Part shown: one piece after another, positions 27,460 to 35,641 of the stretch
Layout: each line of letters opens with the position of its first letter
How positions within the stretch are numbered: the first letter of the stretch is position 1
Assembly (NCBI GenBank): GCA_030529845.1
Contig: JAUMWB010000004.1
Span: 295,619 to 359,618, forward strand
Source of the DNA: Rothia sp. (in: high G+C Gram-positive bacteria)
GTDB taxonomy: Bacteria > Actinomycetota > Actinomycetes > Actinomycetales > Micrococcaceae
Direction of reading: 5' to 3'
Length of the DNA stretch: 64,000 nt
The notes under the pieces: model-generated
The model's database searches: none
What the model saw: only the letters and a program-made list of their open reading frames with translations
Told to the model about the DNA's origin: nothing
Program-made: the position numbers and the translations under genes

Positions 27460-28689
27460 TCAGAAGCCCTGCCCCTGGCTTGTAAGCCAGGAGTCAATGC
27501 CACCTTCCACGCTGTAGAGATCACTGAAACCAGCATCGGCGAGCAGCTTCAGCGCCTTGAGTGAGCGCACCCCCGCCGCACAGTAGAGGGCATAGCGCCC
27601 CTGGTGGCTGGGCAGGATCGTGTCAATAGCCGACCCTAAATCCGGATCGGTGGATGCGGCCTCAATCAGCGACAGAGGTAGGTTGAAGCTACCCGGAACA
27701 GCCAACGCTGCGTGCTCGTGAGGCTCTCGCACATCAATGAGGGGAACCCCCTCAAAGTAGGGTGAGCCGGCAATATCAGCCCAGGTAACTTCCATACCGT
27801 ACTGGTCAGGTTCGGCAGTAGCGGGTTCCCAGTCGGTAGCAGGCGGACGCAGGGGCGCAGGGGCCTGCCCCTGCCACGCTACCTGCACGCCGGCGTCCGT
27901 ACCAGAAACTGCCGTGCGGGCACTCGGGTCGGTCCCCGAACCAGAAGCGGCGCGGGAGGTAGAGGCAAGCAGGGGGATGTATTCCCAGCGGCCGGTCAGG
28001 CCGGTGTAGTAGCCCACCTCGCCCATCAGCGGCTGCCCAATACCGGCCAGCAGCTTAATAACTTCCAGGGCCATTGCGGTTCCAACGACCCCAGCCAGGG
28101 CACCGATCACCCCTGCGGTAGCGCAGTTAGGCACCGAACCGGGGGCTGGTTCGAGCGGGTACAGGTCCTCGTAGACCGGCCCGCGCCCCGCCCAGAAGAC
28201 GCTCATCTGGGCGTCAAACCCGAGAATGGCACCCCACACATGGGGAATTCCCAGGGCGGCAGCAGCGCGGGAGGCCGTGTAGCGGGTGGGGAAATTATCG
28301 GAACCATCGACCAGCACGTCCACCCCGGCTAGTAGCTCTGCCGCATTGGCGTCGGTCAGACGCTCCTTGACAGCTTCGACCCTAATCAGGGGGTTAAGTT
28401 CGCGCAGGGTTTGGGCGGCTGAATCAGCCTTGGAGGCCCCCACCCGGGCATAGGAGTGGATGACCTGACGGTGCAGGTTAGAGGTTTCTACCGCATCATC
28501 GTCGATGATGAGAATACGACCGACACCCGCCCCGGCCAGGTAGAGCAGAGCCGGGGAACCCAGGCCACCTGCCCCGATCACCGCAACCGTTGCCGTGTTC
28601 AGCTTTTCCTGACCAGCCTGCCCCATCTCCGGCAGAATCATCTGCCGCCCGTAGAGCTGGTAGGCCAGCGACGTTAGTTCAGAGGTCAT
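27460..28689 (-). CDS. moeZ: Adenylyltransferase-rhodanese fusion activating MoaD (MoeZ type)
   Basis: Predicted to adenylate the C-terminal Gly-Gly of MoaD and then transfer sulfur to it for molybdopterin synthesis. The N-terminal E1-like domain shows GAGGLGSPALL, the DDDAVETSNLHRQ segment and DGSDNFPTRY. The C-terminal rhodanese domain (from about residue 300) has the active-site loop CAAGVRS. The zinc CxxC pairs of E. coli MoeB are absent, as in MoeZ-type proteins. The start is ATG 28687-28689, giving 409 residues; earlier in-frame starts would add non-conserved arginine-rich sequence. It lies between moaE and narG on the same strand, with 170 structured bases before it. Confidence 0.9.
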   Translation of the reverse strand: MTSELTSLAYQLYGRQMILPEMGQAGQEKLNTATVAVIGAGGLGSPALLYLAGAGVGRILIIDDDAVETSNLHRQVIHSYARVGASKADSAAQTLRELNPLIRVEAVKERLTDANAAELLAGVDVLVDGSDNFPTRYTASRAAAALGIPHVWGAILGFDAQMSVFWAGRGPVYEDLYPLEPAPGSVPNCATAGVIGALAGVVGTAMALEVIKLLAGIGQPLMGEVGYYTGLTGRWEYIPLLASTSRAASGSGTDPSARTAVSGTDAGVQVAWQGQAPAPLRPPATDWEPATAEPDQYGMEVTWADIAGSPYFEGVPLIDVREPHEHAALAVPGSFNLPLSLIEAASTDPDLGSAIDTILPSHQGRYALYCAAGVRSLKALKLLADAGFSDLYSVEGGIDSWLTSQGQGF

Positions 28690-28715
28690 GATAGGTCTTT
28701 CTCTAGAGTGGGGCT

Positions 28716-28805
28716 GAGGCCGGTGGGGCCTCGCGTATCGAGCCCGCTGGCTCGGGGCTGGCGTGAATTGGGGCGAGCGCCCCAGCGCGAGACCCAAGAG
28801 GGTCT
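28716..28805 (-). repeat. Four tandem small hairpins in the moaE-moeZ gap
   Basis: Four separate 6-bp stems with 4-5 base loops follow each other: GAGGCC/GGCCTC (28716-28732), CGAGCC/GGCTCG (28739-28754), TGGGGC/GCCCCA (28769-28784) and AGACCC/GGGTCT (28790-28805). Stem sequences differ while the design is the same. The gap is part of the moeZ leader on the minus strand. I cannot assign it to a known RNA family. Confidence 0.6.
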
Positions 28806-28858
28806 GCGGGCGAGAATGCGAGGGCCACCTGCCATTTCGCACCTTCGACTCGAAAGCC

Positions 28859-29365
28859 TTAGCCGGTAGGCGTATCGATTCCCACCCACTGCACGCTGCC
28901 GTCAGTGAGTTCTTGTTCTTTCCAGATGGGCACTTCTGCTTTGATGCGGTCGGCTGCCAGGGAGCAGGCGGTGAAGGCTGTGCCGCGGTGGGCTGCCGCT
29001 GCCAGTACGGTGAGGGCGGATTCGCCGATGGGGATGGGGCCGATACGGTGGGCTGCCCACAGGCGCACGCCGGGGATTTCTTCTGCCACCGAGTGCAGGA
29101 CGCGCTCCAGGTAGTCGGTTGCCTGCGGGTGGGCGGTATAGGCCAGGGCCGCTACAGGCTCCCCGTAGTCGTGGTCGCGCACGATACCGTCGAAGACAAC
29201 CAGGGCGCCCATGGCGCGGGTCATGGTCGCTTCTTTCGCTCCTGCTAGGAGCGGTTCGAGGGGGTCTTCGGTAATGGAGGCGTGAACGACTGTGGAGTCC
29301 ACCGGTTCGAGCGGACGCCCGGCGTAGGGGTTAGCTCCTGTGGGGTCTGGGTGGTTAGTGGTCAT
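28859..29365 (-). CDS. moaE: Molybdopterin synthase large subunit
   Basis: With thiocarboxylated MoaD, converts cyclic pyranopterin monophosphate to molybdopterin. The 168-residue product has the family signatures FDGIVRDHDYG, AAHRIGPIPIGE and the lysine-bearing VPIWKEQ near the C-terminus. It carries a short N-terminal extension of about 20 residues. The ATG at 29363-29365 overlaps the end of mog by 11 bases. It belongs to the moaC-mog-moaE run. Confidence 0.95.
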   Translation of the reverse strand: MTTNHPDPTGANPYAGRPLEPVDSTVVHASITEDPLEPLLAGAKEATMTRAMGALVVFDGIVRDHDYGEPVAALAYTAHPQATDYLERVLHSVAEEIPGVRLWAAHRIGPIPIGESALTVLAAAAHRGTAFTACSLAADRIKAEVPIWKEQELTDGSVQWVGIDTPTG

Positions 29366-29858
29366 GGTAGTCCTCTAGCTGGCGGCAGATGTGGGTCACG
29401 AGGGGTTGGAGCACGGCACAACCGTCTTTGACTCCCCCGGTGGAGCCGGGCAGGGTCATGATGAAGCTGGTGCCGATGACGCCTGCGATTCCGCGGGAGA
29501 GCACAGCGGCGGGGGTGTTTTTGAGACCCTGATTCCAGAAGGCGTGCATGATGCCGGGAACTTCTTTGGTCAGGTGGGGGCGCACAGCCTCGACGGTTGT
29601 ATCGTCTGAGTTGAGGCCAGTTCCGCCGCTGGTCAGGATGAAGGTGGGTAGCTGCCCTGATGCTACTAGCCGGTCGATGTAGGCGGGCATGTCGGCGTCC
29701 GCCACCACGACGGCATCGGGGGTTTCAAAGCCCTGGTCGCGCAGCCAGGTGACCGCTAGGGGGCCAGATTTATCTTCGTAGATGCCGCGGGCAGCCCGGG
29801 TGGAGGCTACGATGACTAGGCCGGTTCGGTTCTTGGGCAGGGTGTAGCTGCTGCTCAC
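29355..29858 (-). CDS. mog: Molybdopterin adenylyltransferase (MogA/MoaB family)
   Basis: Adenylates molybdopterin before molybdenum insertion by MoeA. The 167-residue protein has the [11 protein letters not shown] motif, VASTRAARG near the N-terminus and [12 protein letters not shown] near the C-terminus, all typical of MogA/MoaB/Cnx1G. The GTG start at 29856-29858 overlaps the moaC stop (GTGA). MogA and MoaB cannot be told apart safely by sequence. Confidence 0.93.
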   Translation of the reverse strand: MSSSYTLPKNRTGLVIVASTRAARGIYEDKSGPLAVTWLRDQGFETPDAVVVADADMPAYIDRLVASGQLPTFILTSGGTGLNSDDTTVEAVRPHLTKEVPGIMHAFWNQGLKNTPAAVLSRGIAGVIGTSFIMTLPGSTGGVKDGCAVLQPLVTHICRQLEDYHDH

Positions 29859-30346
29859 TGTTCTACCTTCCAGTCACCGGATTTACCGCCGGTTTTTTCC
29901 AGCACCCTGATCCCGGTCAGTACGGCCTGTTTATCGACGGCCTTGATCATGTCGTAGACCGTCAGCGCCGCCCCGGAGACAGCGGTGAGGGCTTCCATTT
30001 CTACACCTGTGACGCCGTGGGTTTTGACCAGGGCCTCGATGCGGATACGGTCGGGGTGCCGCTCAAAGTCGATGGTGATTTTGCCCAGGGGCAGGGGGTG
30101 ACAGAGGGGGATAATCTCGGGGGTTTTCTTGGCTGCAATAATACCGGCAACGCGGGCCACAGGCAGGGCATCGCCCTTGGGCAGGTCGGCGTCAAAGATT
30201 TTTTCAATAACGTCTGCCCGGGTAACGATATAGCCCTCAGCCACGGCGGTGCGGGTGGTTTCGTTTTTCTCGGTGACATCGACCATGTGGGCGCTGCCGT
30301 CGGCGCGCACGTGGGTGAGCTGGTCTGTGGGGGTGGGGGCGGTCAT
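29855..30346 (-). CDS. moaC: Cyclic pyranopterin monophosphate synthase
   Basis: Acts with MoaA in the first step of molybdopterin synthesis from GTP. The 163-residue product has [24 protein letters not shown] with the conserved His, and [26 protein letters not shown]. The ATG at 30344-30346 follows an 80-base gap with a candidate promoter, so it probably opens a new transcription unit moaC-mog-moaE(-moeZ). Confidence 0.96.
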   Translation of the reverse strand: MTAPTPTDQLTHVRADGSAHMVDVTEKNETTRTAVAEGYIVTRADVIEKIFDADLPKGDALPVARVAGIIAAKKTPEIIPLCHPLPLGKITIDFERHPDRIRIEALVKTHGVTGVEMEALTAVSGAALTVYDMIKAVDKQAVLTGIRVLEKTGGKSGDWKVEQ

Positions 30347-30387
30347 GATTCTTGGCTAACCTCTCAACACAAAATTAATCAGTATTT

Positions 30388-30393
30388 ACTATA
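30388..30393 (-). promoter_or_regulatory. Candidate -10 box for moaC
   Basis: On the minus strand TATAGT lies about 41 bases before the moaC start in an AT-rich stretch of an otherwise GC-rich region. No strong -35 is seen, so this is tentative. Confidence 0.35.
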
Positions 30394-30426
30394 CGTGATT
30401 TGTAGGTGGGGTAACTTTTGGTGCAG

Positions 30427-31788
30427 CTACAGGGGAATATACCGCACCAGCTCACCGCCGCGATAGGTACGCCCGGGTTCCAGTTCCACCAGGGCATCGG
30501 CGCGGGCTGCCTGTAGTAGCAGGTGGGAGCCCGTAGCCGCGCTCGGGGCCAGCAGGGCCAGGACGCTCCCGTCCGGCTGGACCTGCCGGGTCAACCGAGC
30601 CCGCCGGTACTGGGTTTTACCTTCCGGGGCAGCGACGGGAGCTTCAAGCGCTAGCTGGCCACGGGCGTCCTCCCGTTCTTCGCCCATCAGATGTGCCAGG
30701 GCTGGCCGCAGCAGCAAGTGGTAGCTGATGAGGGTGCTGACCGGGTTACCCGGCAGGCAGACCACCGGGAGTACTCTGCCAGCAGGAAGACCCAGCAGGG
30801 CCAAACCCTGGGGGCCACCGGGCTGCTGAGTGGCGTGACCAAACCAGTGCGCAAGCACCCGAACCGTGCCTCCAGCGGCAGTGTTCGGGGCAGCGGGGTT
30901 AATAGCCAGGGCTGCCAGACCCAGACGAACCACCTCGTACTTACCGTGGCTGATACCGCCGCTGGTGACGATCACATCGGGCACCCGCTCTGCGAGCGCC
31001 CTACCTAGGGCCGCAGTAAATTTTTCAACAGAATCACCGACGGGTAGGTGGTCGGTGGTGCAACCGTCCTGCTCTGCAAGAGCAGTGAGTACCGGCCCAT
31101 TGGCATCAAATATCTGCCCCGGGGCCGGGGCGGTACTGGCGGGAGCGACCTCGTCACCCCCGGTAATGATGAGCAGGTGCAGGGGGCGGTAGACCTCAAC
31201 GTCGCCTATCCCCTGGGCAGCCAGGGCACCAAGCAGGGCTGGAGTCAGGCGGCTACCGGTGTCGGCCAGGAGCTGACCGGCGGCAACGTCCTCCCCCACG
31301 CTGCGCACAAAGGTACCGGGAGAAGCCTGCGGTAGCTCAACCTGCCCACCCTCGCCCACAAACCCGGCGGCGTCCGGCTGCCCTACCAGCGGGCGGCTGC
31401 GCTCAACCGGTACCACGGTGGTGTACCCAGCAGGCACAGGCGCACCGGTCATAACGGGGTAGACCACATCATCAGCCACAGGCAGCCCGCCCACGGGCGC
31501 CCCGGCGGGAATATCGGGCCCTACCCGAAAGACACGGCAGTCATCTTGCGCCGCTGCACTGGTCAGCGCATAGCCGTCCATCTGGGAGTTGGCGAAGGAG
31601 GGCTGTGGAATCAAGGCGTAGAGGGGTTCTGCGAGTTGGCGCCCGGCGGCCTGCTGCAGGGGTAACCGCTGACTGGTGGGGGTGACGGTAGCAACTACCA
31701 GTTCACGCACACAGGCAGCATAGGCCTCCGGCGCGATGCTCTCCCCCGCGGGGAGCAGCCGGTCAAGGGTCTCTTGGGCTTGTGTCAT
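30427..31788 (-). CDS. moeA: Molybdopterin molybdenumtransferase, copy 1
   Basis: Inserts molybdate into adenylated molybdopterin. The 453-residue protein has SQMDGYAL near residue 63, a TGGDEVAPA motif, VTSGGISHGKYE and the CLPGNPVST loop. The ATG at 31786-31788 overlaps the modB stop (ATGA), so it is translated with modAB. A second, more divergent MoeA is encoded at 35642-36871. Confidence 0.94.
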   Translation of the reverse strand: MTQAQETLDRLLPAGESIAPEAYAACVRELVVATVTPTSQRLPLQQAAGRQLAEPLYALIPQPSFANSQMDGYALTSAAAQDDCRVFRVGPDIPAGAPVGGLPVADDVVYPVMTGAPVPAGYTTVVPVERSRPLVGQPDAAGFVGEGGQVELPQASPGTFVRSVGEDVAAGQLLADTGSRLTPALLGALAAQGIGDVEVYRPLHLLIITGGDEVAPASTAPAPGQIFDANGPVLTALAEQDGCTTDHLPVGDSVEKFTAALGRALAERVPDVIVTSGGISHGKYEVVRLGLAALAINPAAPNTAAGGTVRVLAHWFGHATQQPGGPQGLALLGLPAGRVLPVVCLPGNPVSTLISYHLLLRPALAHLMGEEREDARGQLALEAPVAAPEGKTQYRRARLTRQVQPDGSVLALLAPSAATGSHLLLQAARADALVELEPGRTYRGGELVRYIPL

Positions 31789-32654
31789 GCTCGGCGGTTT
31801 CCTTTCAGTCGGCCCAGCCAGAGGGTAAAAGCTCCGGCGGCCAGCAGGCCCAGATAGAGAGCGATCAGCATGAGCGCCGCCCCCAGGGCAGCATCCATGC
31901 GGTTAGAGCTTAAAGCCAGGTCAATAGCCAGCGGAAGAGTGCGGGTCACACCCTCAACGTTCCCGGCGAAGGTGACGGTGGCACCGTACTCCCCCAGGGC
32001 GCGGGCAAAGGTCAGGACGGCTGCCGTCAGCAGGCCGGGAGCAGCCAGAGGCAAGAGCACACGGGTAGTAACCTCGGTGGGGCTCGCCCCCTCAAGCCGG
32101 GCAATCTCGGCGTATTCAGGAGGCAGCGCTCGCAGGGTGGTGACCAGGGTGGCCACAAAGAAGGGCAGGGCCACAAAGGTTTGGGCCAGAATCACAGCCA
32201 GCGGGGTGTAGGCCACCGAGAGGCCTGCCGTTTCAAGCCAGGAGCCGAGCAGCCCTCGCCTGCCCCAGAAAAAGAGCAGGGCCAGACCAGAGACCACCGG
32301 GGAGAAAATGATGGGGGTGTAAATCAACCCGTAGAGTGCCCAGCTCAGGCGGCGAGCGCGAGACTGCTCGAGAACCGTGGCCAGCACCAGGGCTGTAGGG
32401 GTGCCTAGCAGGGCTGATACAGCGGTGGCAGCTAGAGCGGTGAGCACCGAGAGTCGGACGGCAGCCAGGGCAGCTGGTTCTGCCAGTAGCTGGGGCAGAC
32501 TCCCCCAGGGTGTACGGACCAGGAGGGACAGTAGGGGACCCGCGATGAGTGCCAGGGTGAGCAAGGTGGGGAGCACAGCGTGCACGGGGACGGATGTGAA
32601 AGAGCTAGCCCGCCCTCGTGGCGGCGGGGTGGGTGCGGGGCCGGGTGTGCTCAT
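31785..32654 (-). CDS. modB: Molybdate ABC transporter permease
   Basis: Inner-membrane channel subunit for molybdate. The 289-residue protein has about six hydrophobic segments and the ABC-contacting EAA loop (EYAEIARLEGASPTEVTTRVLLPLAAPG). It has a proline-rich N-terminal extension of about 25 residues. It follows modA by nine bases and overlaps moeA. No modC lies in the cluster, so the ATPase must come from elsewhere. Confidence 0.92.
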   Translation of the reverse strand: MSTPGPAPTPPPRGRASSFTSVPVHAVLPTLLTLALIAGPLLSLLVRTPWGSLPQLLAEPAALAAVRLSVLTALAATAVSALLGTPTALVLATVLEQSRARRLSWALYGLIYTPIIFSPVVSGLALLFFWGRRGLLGSWLETAGLSVAYTPLAVILAQTFVALPFFVATLVTTLRALPPEYAEIARLEGASPTEVTTRVLLPLAAPGLLTAAVLTFARALGEYGATVTFAGNVEGVTRTLPLAIDLALSSNRMDAALGAALMLIALYLGLLAAGAFTLWLGRLKGNRRA

Positions 32655-32663
32655 GGTTCTAGT

Positions 32664-33431
32664 TTAGGCAGGTTCGAAGCCATAGTCGGCCAGAATCTGG
32701 GCGGCGACATCTGAGGCCATCAGCCAGTTCGCAAAGTTTTGGGTGCTTTCCTTACCTTGACCGCTGCCGGTGAGGGCTAGGGGGTAGGCGTTGCGTTCGA
32801 CCTGGGGCAGGGTGATAACGGTGATATTGTCGGTGGCTGAGATAGCGGTGGCGTCGGTGGAGTAGATGAAGCCGGCATCCACCTGGCCGGTGGCTACCTT
32901 GGTGGAAACTGCCGAGACGTTAGCTTCTTCGGTGGAGGTGGCTGGCTCTACGCCCTGGCGGGTAAGTTCCTGGTGGGCCAGGTGTCCGCAGGGCACTTGC
33001 TCGGCGCAGATAGCGGTCAGGACGCCGGGTGCGGCCAGGTCATCAAGGCTATCAATGGCGGCAGGGTTACCAGGAGCAGTTGCCAGCACCAGGGCGTTGG
33101 TGGCAATGGTCTCAGGGGTTGCAGCGGCGAGGTCTTCAACCTTTTCAAGAGCCTGGTTCATGGTGGTGCTATCGGCTGTAATGAGCAGGTCGGGGGTAGC
33201 GCCTTCGACCATCTGCGTAACCAGCTGGGATGACCCTGCGTAGGTGGCAGTGATAGAGACCTGCGGGTTTTCTTGACGATAGGCCGCTATGAGCTCATCG
33301 CCCACAGCTCCTAAGGAGGCCGCGGCAAAGAGCTGAACCTCAGCGTCCTGCCCCTGTGGGGAGGTTACTGCTCCCCCGCAGGCGGTCAGGCCCAGCAGAA
33401 GGGGGACGAGAAGGGTGCTCAGGCGGCGCAT
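32664..33431 (-). CDS. modA: Molybdate-binding lipoprotein
   Basis: Extracytoplasmic binding protein for molybdate. The 255-residue precursor has a lipobox (LTACGG, Cys18) after a hydrophobic leader. The mature part shows the ModA pattern: VQLFAAASLGAVGDEL near the start, TYAGSSQLVTQMVEGATPDLLITAD for the oxyanion site, and GFIYSTDA later. It opens the modA-modB-moeA operon and is divergent from moaA across 143 bases. Confidence 0.93.
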   Translation of the reverse strand: MRRLSTLLVPLLLGLTACGGAVTSPQGQDAEVQLFAAASLGAVGDELIAAYRQENPQVSITATYAGSSQLVTQMVEGATPDLLITADSTTMNQALEKVEDLAAATPETIATNALVLATAPGNPAAIDSLDDLAAPGVLTAICAEQVPCGHLAHQELTRQGVEPATSTEEANVSAVSTKVATGQVDAGFIYSTDATAISATDNITVITLPQVERNAYPLALTGSGQGKESTQNFANWLMASDVAAQILADYGFEPA

Positions 33432-33475
33432 GGGGTCTCCGATGACGGGGTAACAGTGGCAGTGGTGGGGTCTTT

Positions 33476-33531
33476 ATCTATAGATTAGTGTAGAGCCAGG
33501 TGGTGTTCTTCACCCGGTTTAGTTAGGCTAA
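33476..33531. promoter_or_regulatory. Divergent modA/moaA control region
   Basis: This 143-base gap serves two opposite operons. It contains a perfect palindrome ATCTATAGAT (33476-33485) and TTAGGCTAA (33523-33531), which equals the core of the DtxR/IdeR iron box although the flanks match poorly. Either could be an operator. No ModE-like site is clear. Confidence 0.35.
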
Positions 33532-33574
33532 ATATTACATCTGAAATGCCGATTAAGATTTGTGAAAGTAGGGT

Positions 33575-34708
33575 ATGCCCCAGTCCTCAGCCCGTGTTTC
33601 CCCGGTATCCCTGGGTTCTTCCATCCCAGTTGTGACCGGCGGTGCCAGTGCAGCTGCACGCCCGGATCTGCCCACCACCGGGCCTCTTGCCGACCGCTGG
33701 GGTCGAACCGCTACCGATTTGCGCATCTCTCTGATGGACAAGTGCAATCTGCGCTGTGTGTACTGTATGCCCGCTGAAGGCCTCAACTGGCTGCCAGGCA
33801 CACAGCTTCTGACCCTCGATGAGGTCACCAGGCTGGTGCGGGTGGGCGTACGAGAACTAGGTATAGAGGAAGTACGTTTTACCGGTGGCGAGCCCCTAGT
33901 GCGGGCTGACCTCACCGATATTATTGCTGCCGTCCGTGCCGAACACCCCCACCTGCCCATCGCCCTGACCACCAACGGCATCGGACTCGATAAAAAGGTA
34001 GATGCACTGGTTCAGGCCGGGCTCAACCGGGTCAATGTCTCCCTCGATACCATCTGCCCCGAAACGTTCGCTCAGCTCACCCGCAGGGATAAGCTAGCCT
34101 CGGTACTCACAGGAATTGAAGCCGCAGCGGCAGCCGGGCTCACCCCCCTCAAAATCAACGCGGTCCTCATGGCCGGCGTCAACGATGAGCAGGGCCATGA
34201 ACTCCTCACATGGGCGCTAGAGGGCGGCTACCAGCTCCGCTTCATCGAACAAATGCCCCTGGACGCCGACCACAACTGGACCCGTGAAGGCACCATCACC
34301 GCCGAGCAAATCCGCCAGCGCCTGGCCGACCACTACGACCTGCTACCCCACGGGCGTCCGCGCGGGGCCTCCCCCGCAGCCCTCTGGGACGTCTACCAGC
34401 TCGGTCACGCCGGCACAGCAGAGCCCCTGGGGCAGGTAGGCATTATCGCCTCGGTCACCGAACCCTTCTGCTCAGCCTGCACTCGCACCCGTATCACCGC
34501 CGACGGCAAGGTGCGCTCCTGCCTCTTCTCCCTGACCGAAACCGACCTCATGGGAGCCCTGCGCGGCGGGGCCAGCGATACTGAACTGGCTCAGATCTGG
34601 CGCGGCGCCATGTGGGCCAAGCCCAAGGCCCACGGCAAGGATACCGTCGGCTTCGACACCCCCGACTTCACCCAACCTACTCGATCCATGAGCGCCATCG
34701 GCGGCTAA
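33575..34708 (+). CDS. moaA: GTP 3',8-cyclase (radical SAM)
   Basis: Radical-SAM enzyme that starts molybdopterin synthesis from GTP. The 377-residue protein has the N-terminal cluster motif at Cys57, Cys61 and Cys64 (CNLRCVYC), the second cluster at Cys299, Cys302 and Cys316, and ends in the catalytic Gly-Gly (SAIGG). The N-terminus is about 35 residues longer than usual; an internal start is possible but none has a better ribosome site. It opens the plus-strand moaA-moaD-mobA-moeA2 unit. Confidence 0.95.
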   Translation: MPQSSARVSPVSLGSSIPVVTGGASAAARPDLPTTGPLADRWGRTATDLRISLMDKCNLRCVYCMPAEGLNWLPGTQLLTLDEVTRLVRVGVRELGIEEVRFTGGEPLVRADLTDIIAAVRAEHPHLPIALTTNGIGLDKKVDALVQAGLNRVNVSLDTICPETFAQLTRRDKLASVLTGIEAAAAAGLTPLKINAVLMAGVNDEQGHELLTWALEGGYQLRFIEQMPLDADHNWTREGTITAEQIRQRLADHYDLLPHGRPRGASPAALWDVYQLGHAGTAEPLGQVGIIASVTEPFCSACTRTRITADGKVRSCLFSLTETDLMGALRGGASDTELAQIWRGAMWAKPKAHGKDTVGFDTPDFTQPTRSMSAIGG

Positions 34709-34725
34709 GATTCAAGGACTACCCC

Positions 34726-35007
34726 ATGCAGATTAACTTCTTCGCTGCGGCCCGGGCGGCAGCTGGCCTACCCGGTGTGACGGTTGAGCTAGAGCAACTC
34801 CCCACCCCCACACTCGCCGACCTCCAGGCCTACCTGGCGCGCGAATTTACCGGGGCTACCCCCTCGGGCCAGACCCTGGCAGATATCCTGCCCCGCTGCA
34901 CCTTCCTGGTAGACGGGGTTGCAGCGAGCGCAGATTCCCTCGATGATACGAAACTCCTGCAAGGGGCCCAGCGTCTGGACGTCCTGCCGCCCTTTGCTGG
35001 AGGATAG
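34726..35007 (+). CDS. moaD: Molybdopterin synthase sulfur-carrier subunit
   Basis: Ubiquitin-like sulfur carrier. The 93-residue product starts at ATG 34726 (MQINFFAAARAAAGLPG) with an AAGGA Shine-Dalgarno, and ends LPPFAGG, the Gly-Gly tail that MoeZ activates. A longer in-frame start lies inside moaA and is not conserved. mobA begins nine bases after its stop. Confidence 0.94.
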   Translation: MQINFFAAARAAAGLPGVTVELEQLPTPTLADLQAYLAREFTGATPSGQTLADILPRCTFLVDGVAASADSLDDTKLLQGAQRLDVLPPFAGG

Positions 35008-35016
35008 GCAGCGCTT

Positions 35017-35631
35017 ATGACCGATGTGAAGTTTTCAGCCCTGATATTGGCGGGCGGACGTTCCTCCCGCCTCGGAGGGGTACCCAAGGCCCTGCTCTCC
35101 AACGGCTCGTCCACCCTGCTTGAGCAGGCCCTGGCAGCCTGTGCCGGGGCTAGCACCCGCATTGTGGTGGGCCCAGCAGAACTAGCCCTACCCACGGGGG
35201 TGTTGCAGACCCGGGAGGAGCCGGCCTTCGGTGGACCCGCTGCCGGTATTTCCGCAGGTCTTAGCGCCCTCGCCATGTCCCAGCCCGACCTCTTGAGCTC
35301 GCCCCAGCACTGGGTGCTAGTTCTTTCCTGCGACCTGCCCCGCGTTGGGTCCGCGGTTCCCCTGCTCCTTGAGGCGGCGGCGTCCGCACCGGAGCAGGTG
35401 ACCGGCTACTGGGCTGTGGCGGGGGGTATCACTCAGCCCCTGCTGGGTATCTACCGGGCTGCCTCCCTAGCCCCGGCCTTTGAGGGAGAAACCGCAAACG
35501 CCTCCGTCCGCCGTTTTCTCAGTCCCCTTGCACCCGCCGAGCTAGAACTGCCCGCCGAACTCACCGCCGACGTCGACACCTGGGAAGCCGCCCGCGCTGC
35601 TGGCTACACCCAGGTTCCCCCTACCCCCTAA
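35017..35631 (+). CDS. mobA: Molybdenum cofactor guanylyltransferase-like protein
   Basis: Predicted to attach GMP to the molybdenum cofactor, giving the bis-MGD form that NarG uses. The 204-residue protein begins with the nucleotidyltransferase loop LILAGGRSSRLGGVPKAL, has a central LVLSCDLPRV metal-binding aspartate motif and a GGITQPLLGIYR segment. Its position between moaD and a moeA in a nitrate reductase region supports MobA over other family members such as CTP:cofactor transferases. Confidence 0.88.
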   Translation: MTDVKFSALILAGGRSSRLGGVPKALLSNGSSTLLEQALAACAGASTRIVVGPAELALPTGVLQTREEPAFGGPAAGISAGLSALAMSQPDLLSSPQHWVLVLSCDLPRVGSAVPLLLEAAASAPEQVTGYWAVAGGITQPLLGIYRAASLAPAFEGETANASVRRFLSPLAPAELELPAELTADVDTWEAARAAGYTQVPPTP

Positions 35632-35641
35632 GGACAGCACC

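Noticed and set aside
28716-28805. CRISPR array or transposon end in the moaE-moeZ gap
   Set aside because: The hairpins have different sequences and no repeat-spacer pattern, terminal repeats or transposase gene.
34612-34725. In-frame N-terminal extension of moaD
   Set aside because: It overlaps the end of moaA, is not conserved, and the internal ATG has a good Shine-Dalgarno.
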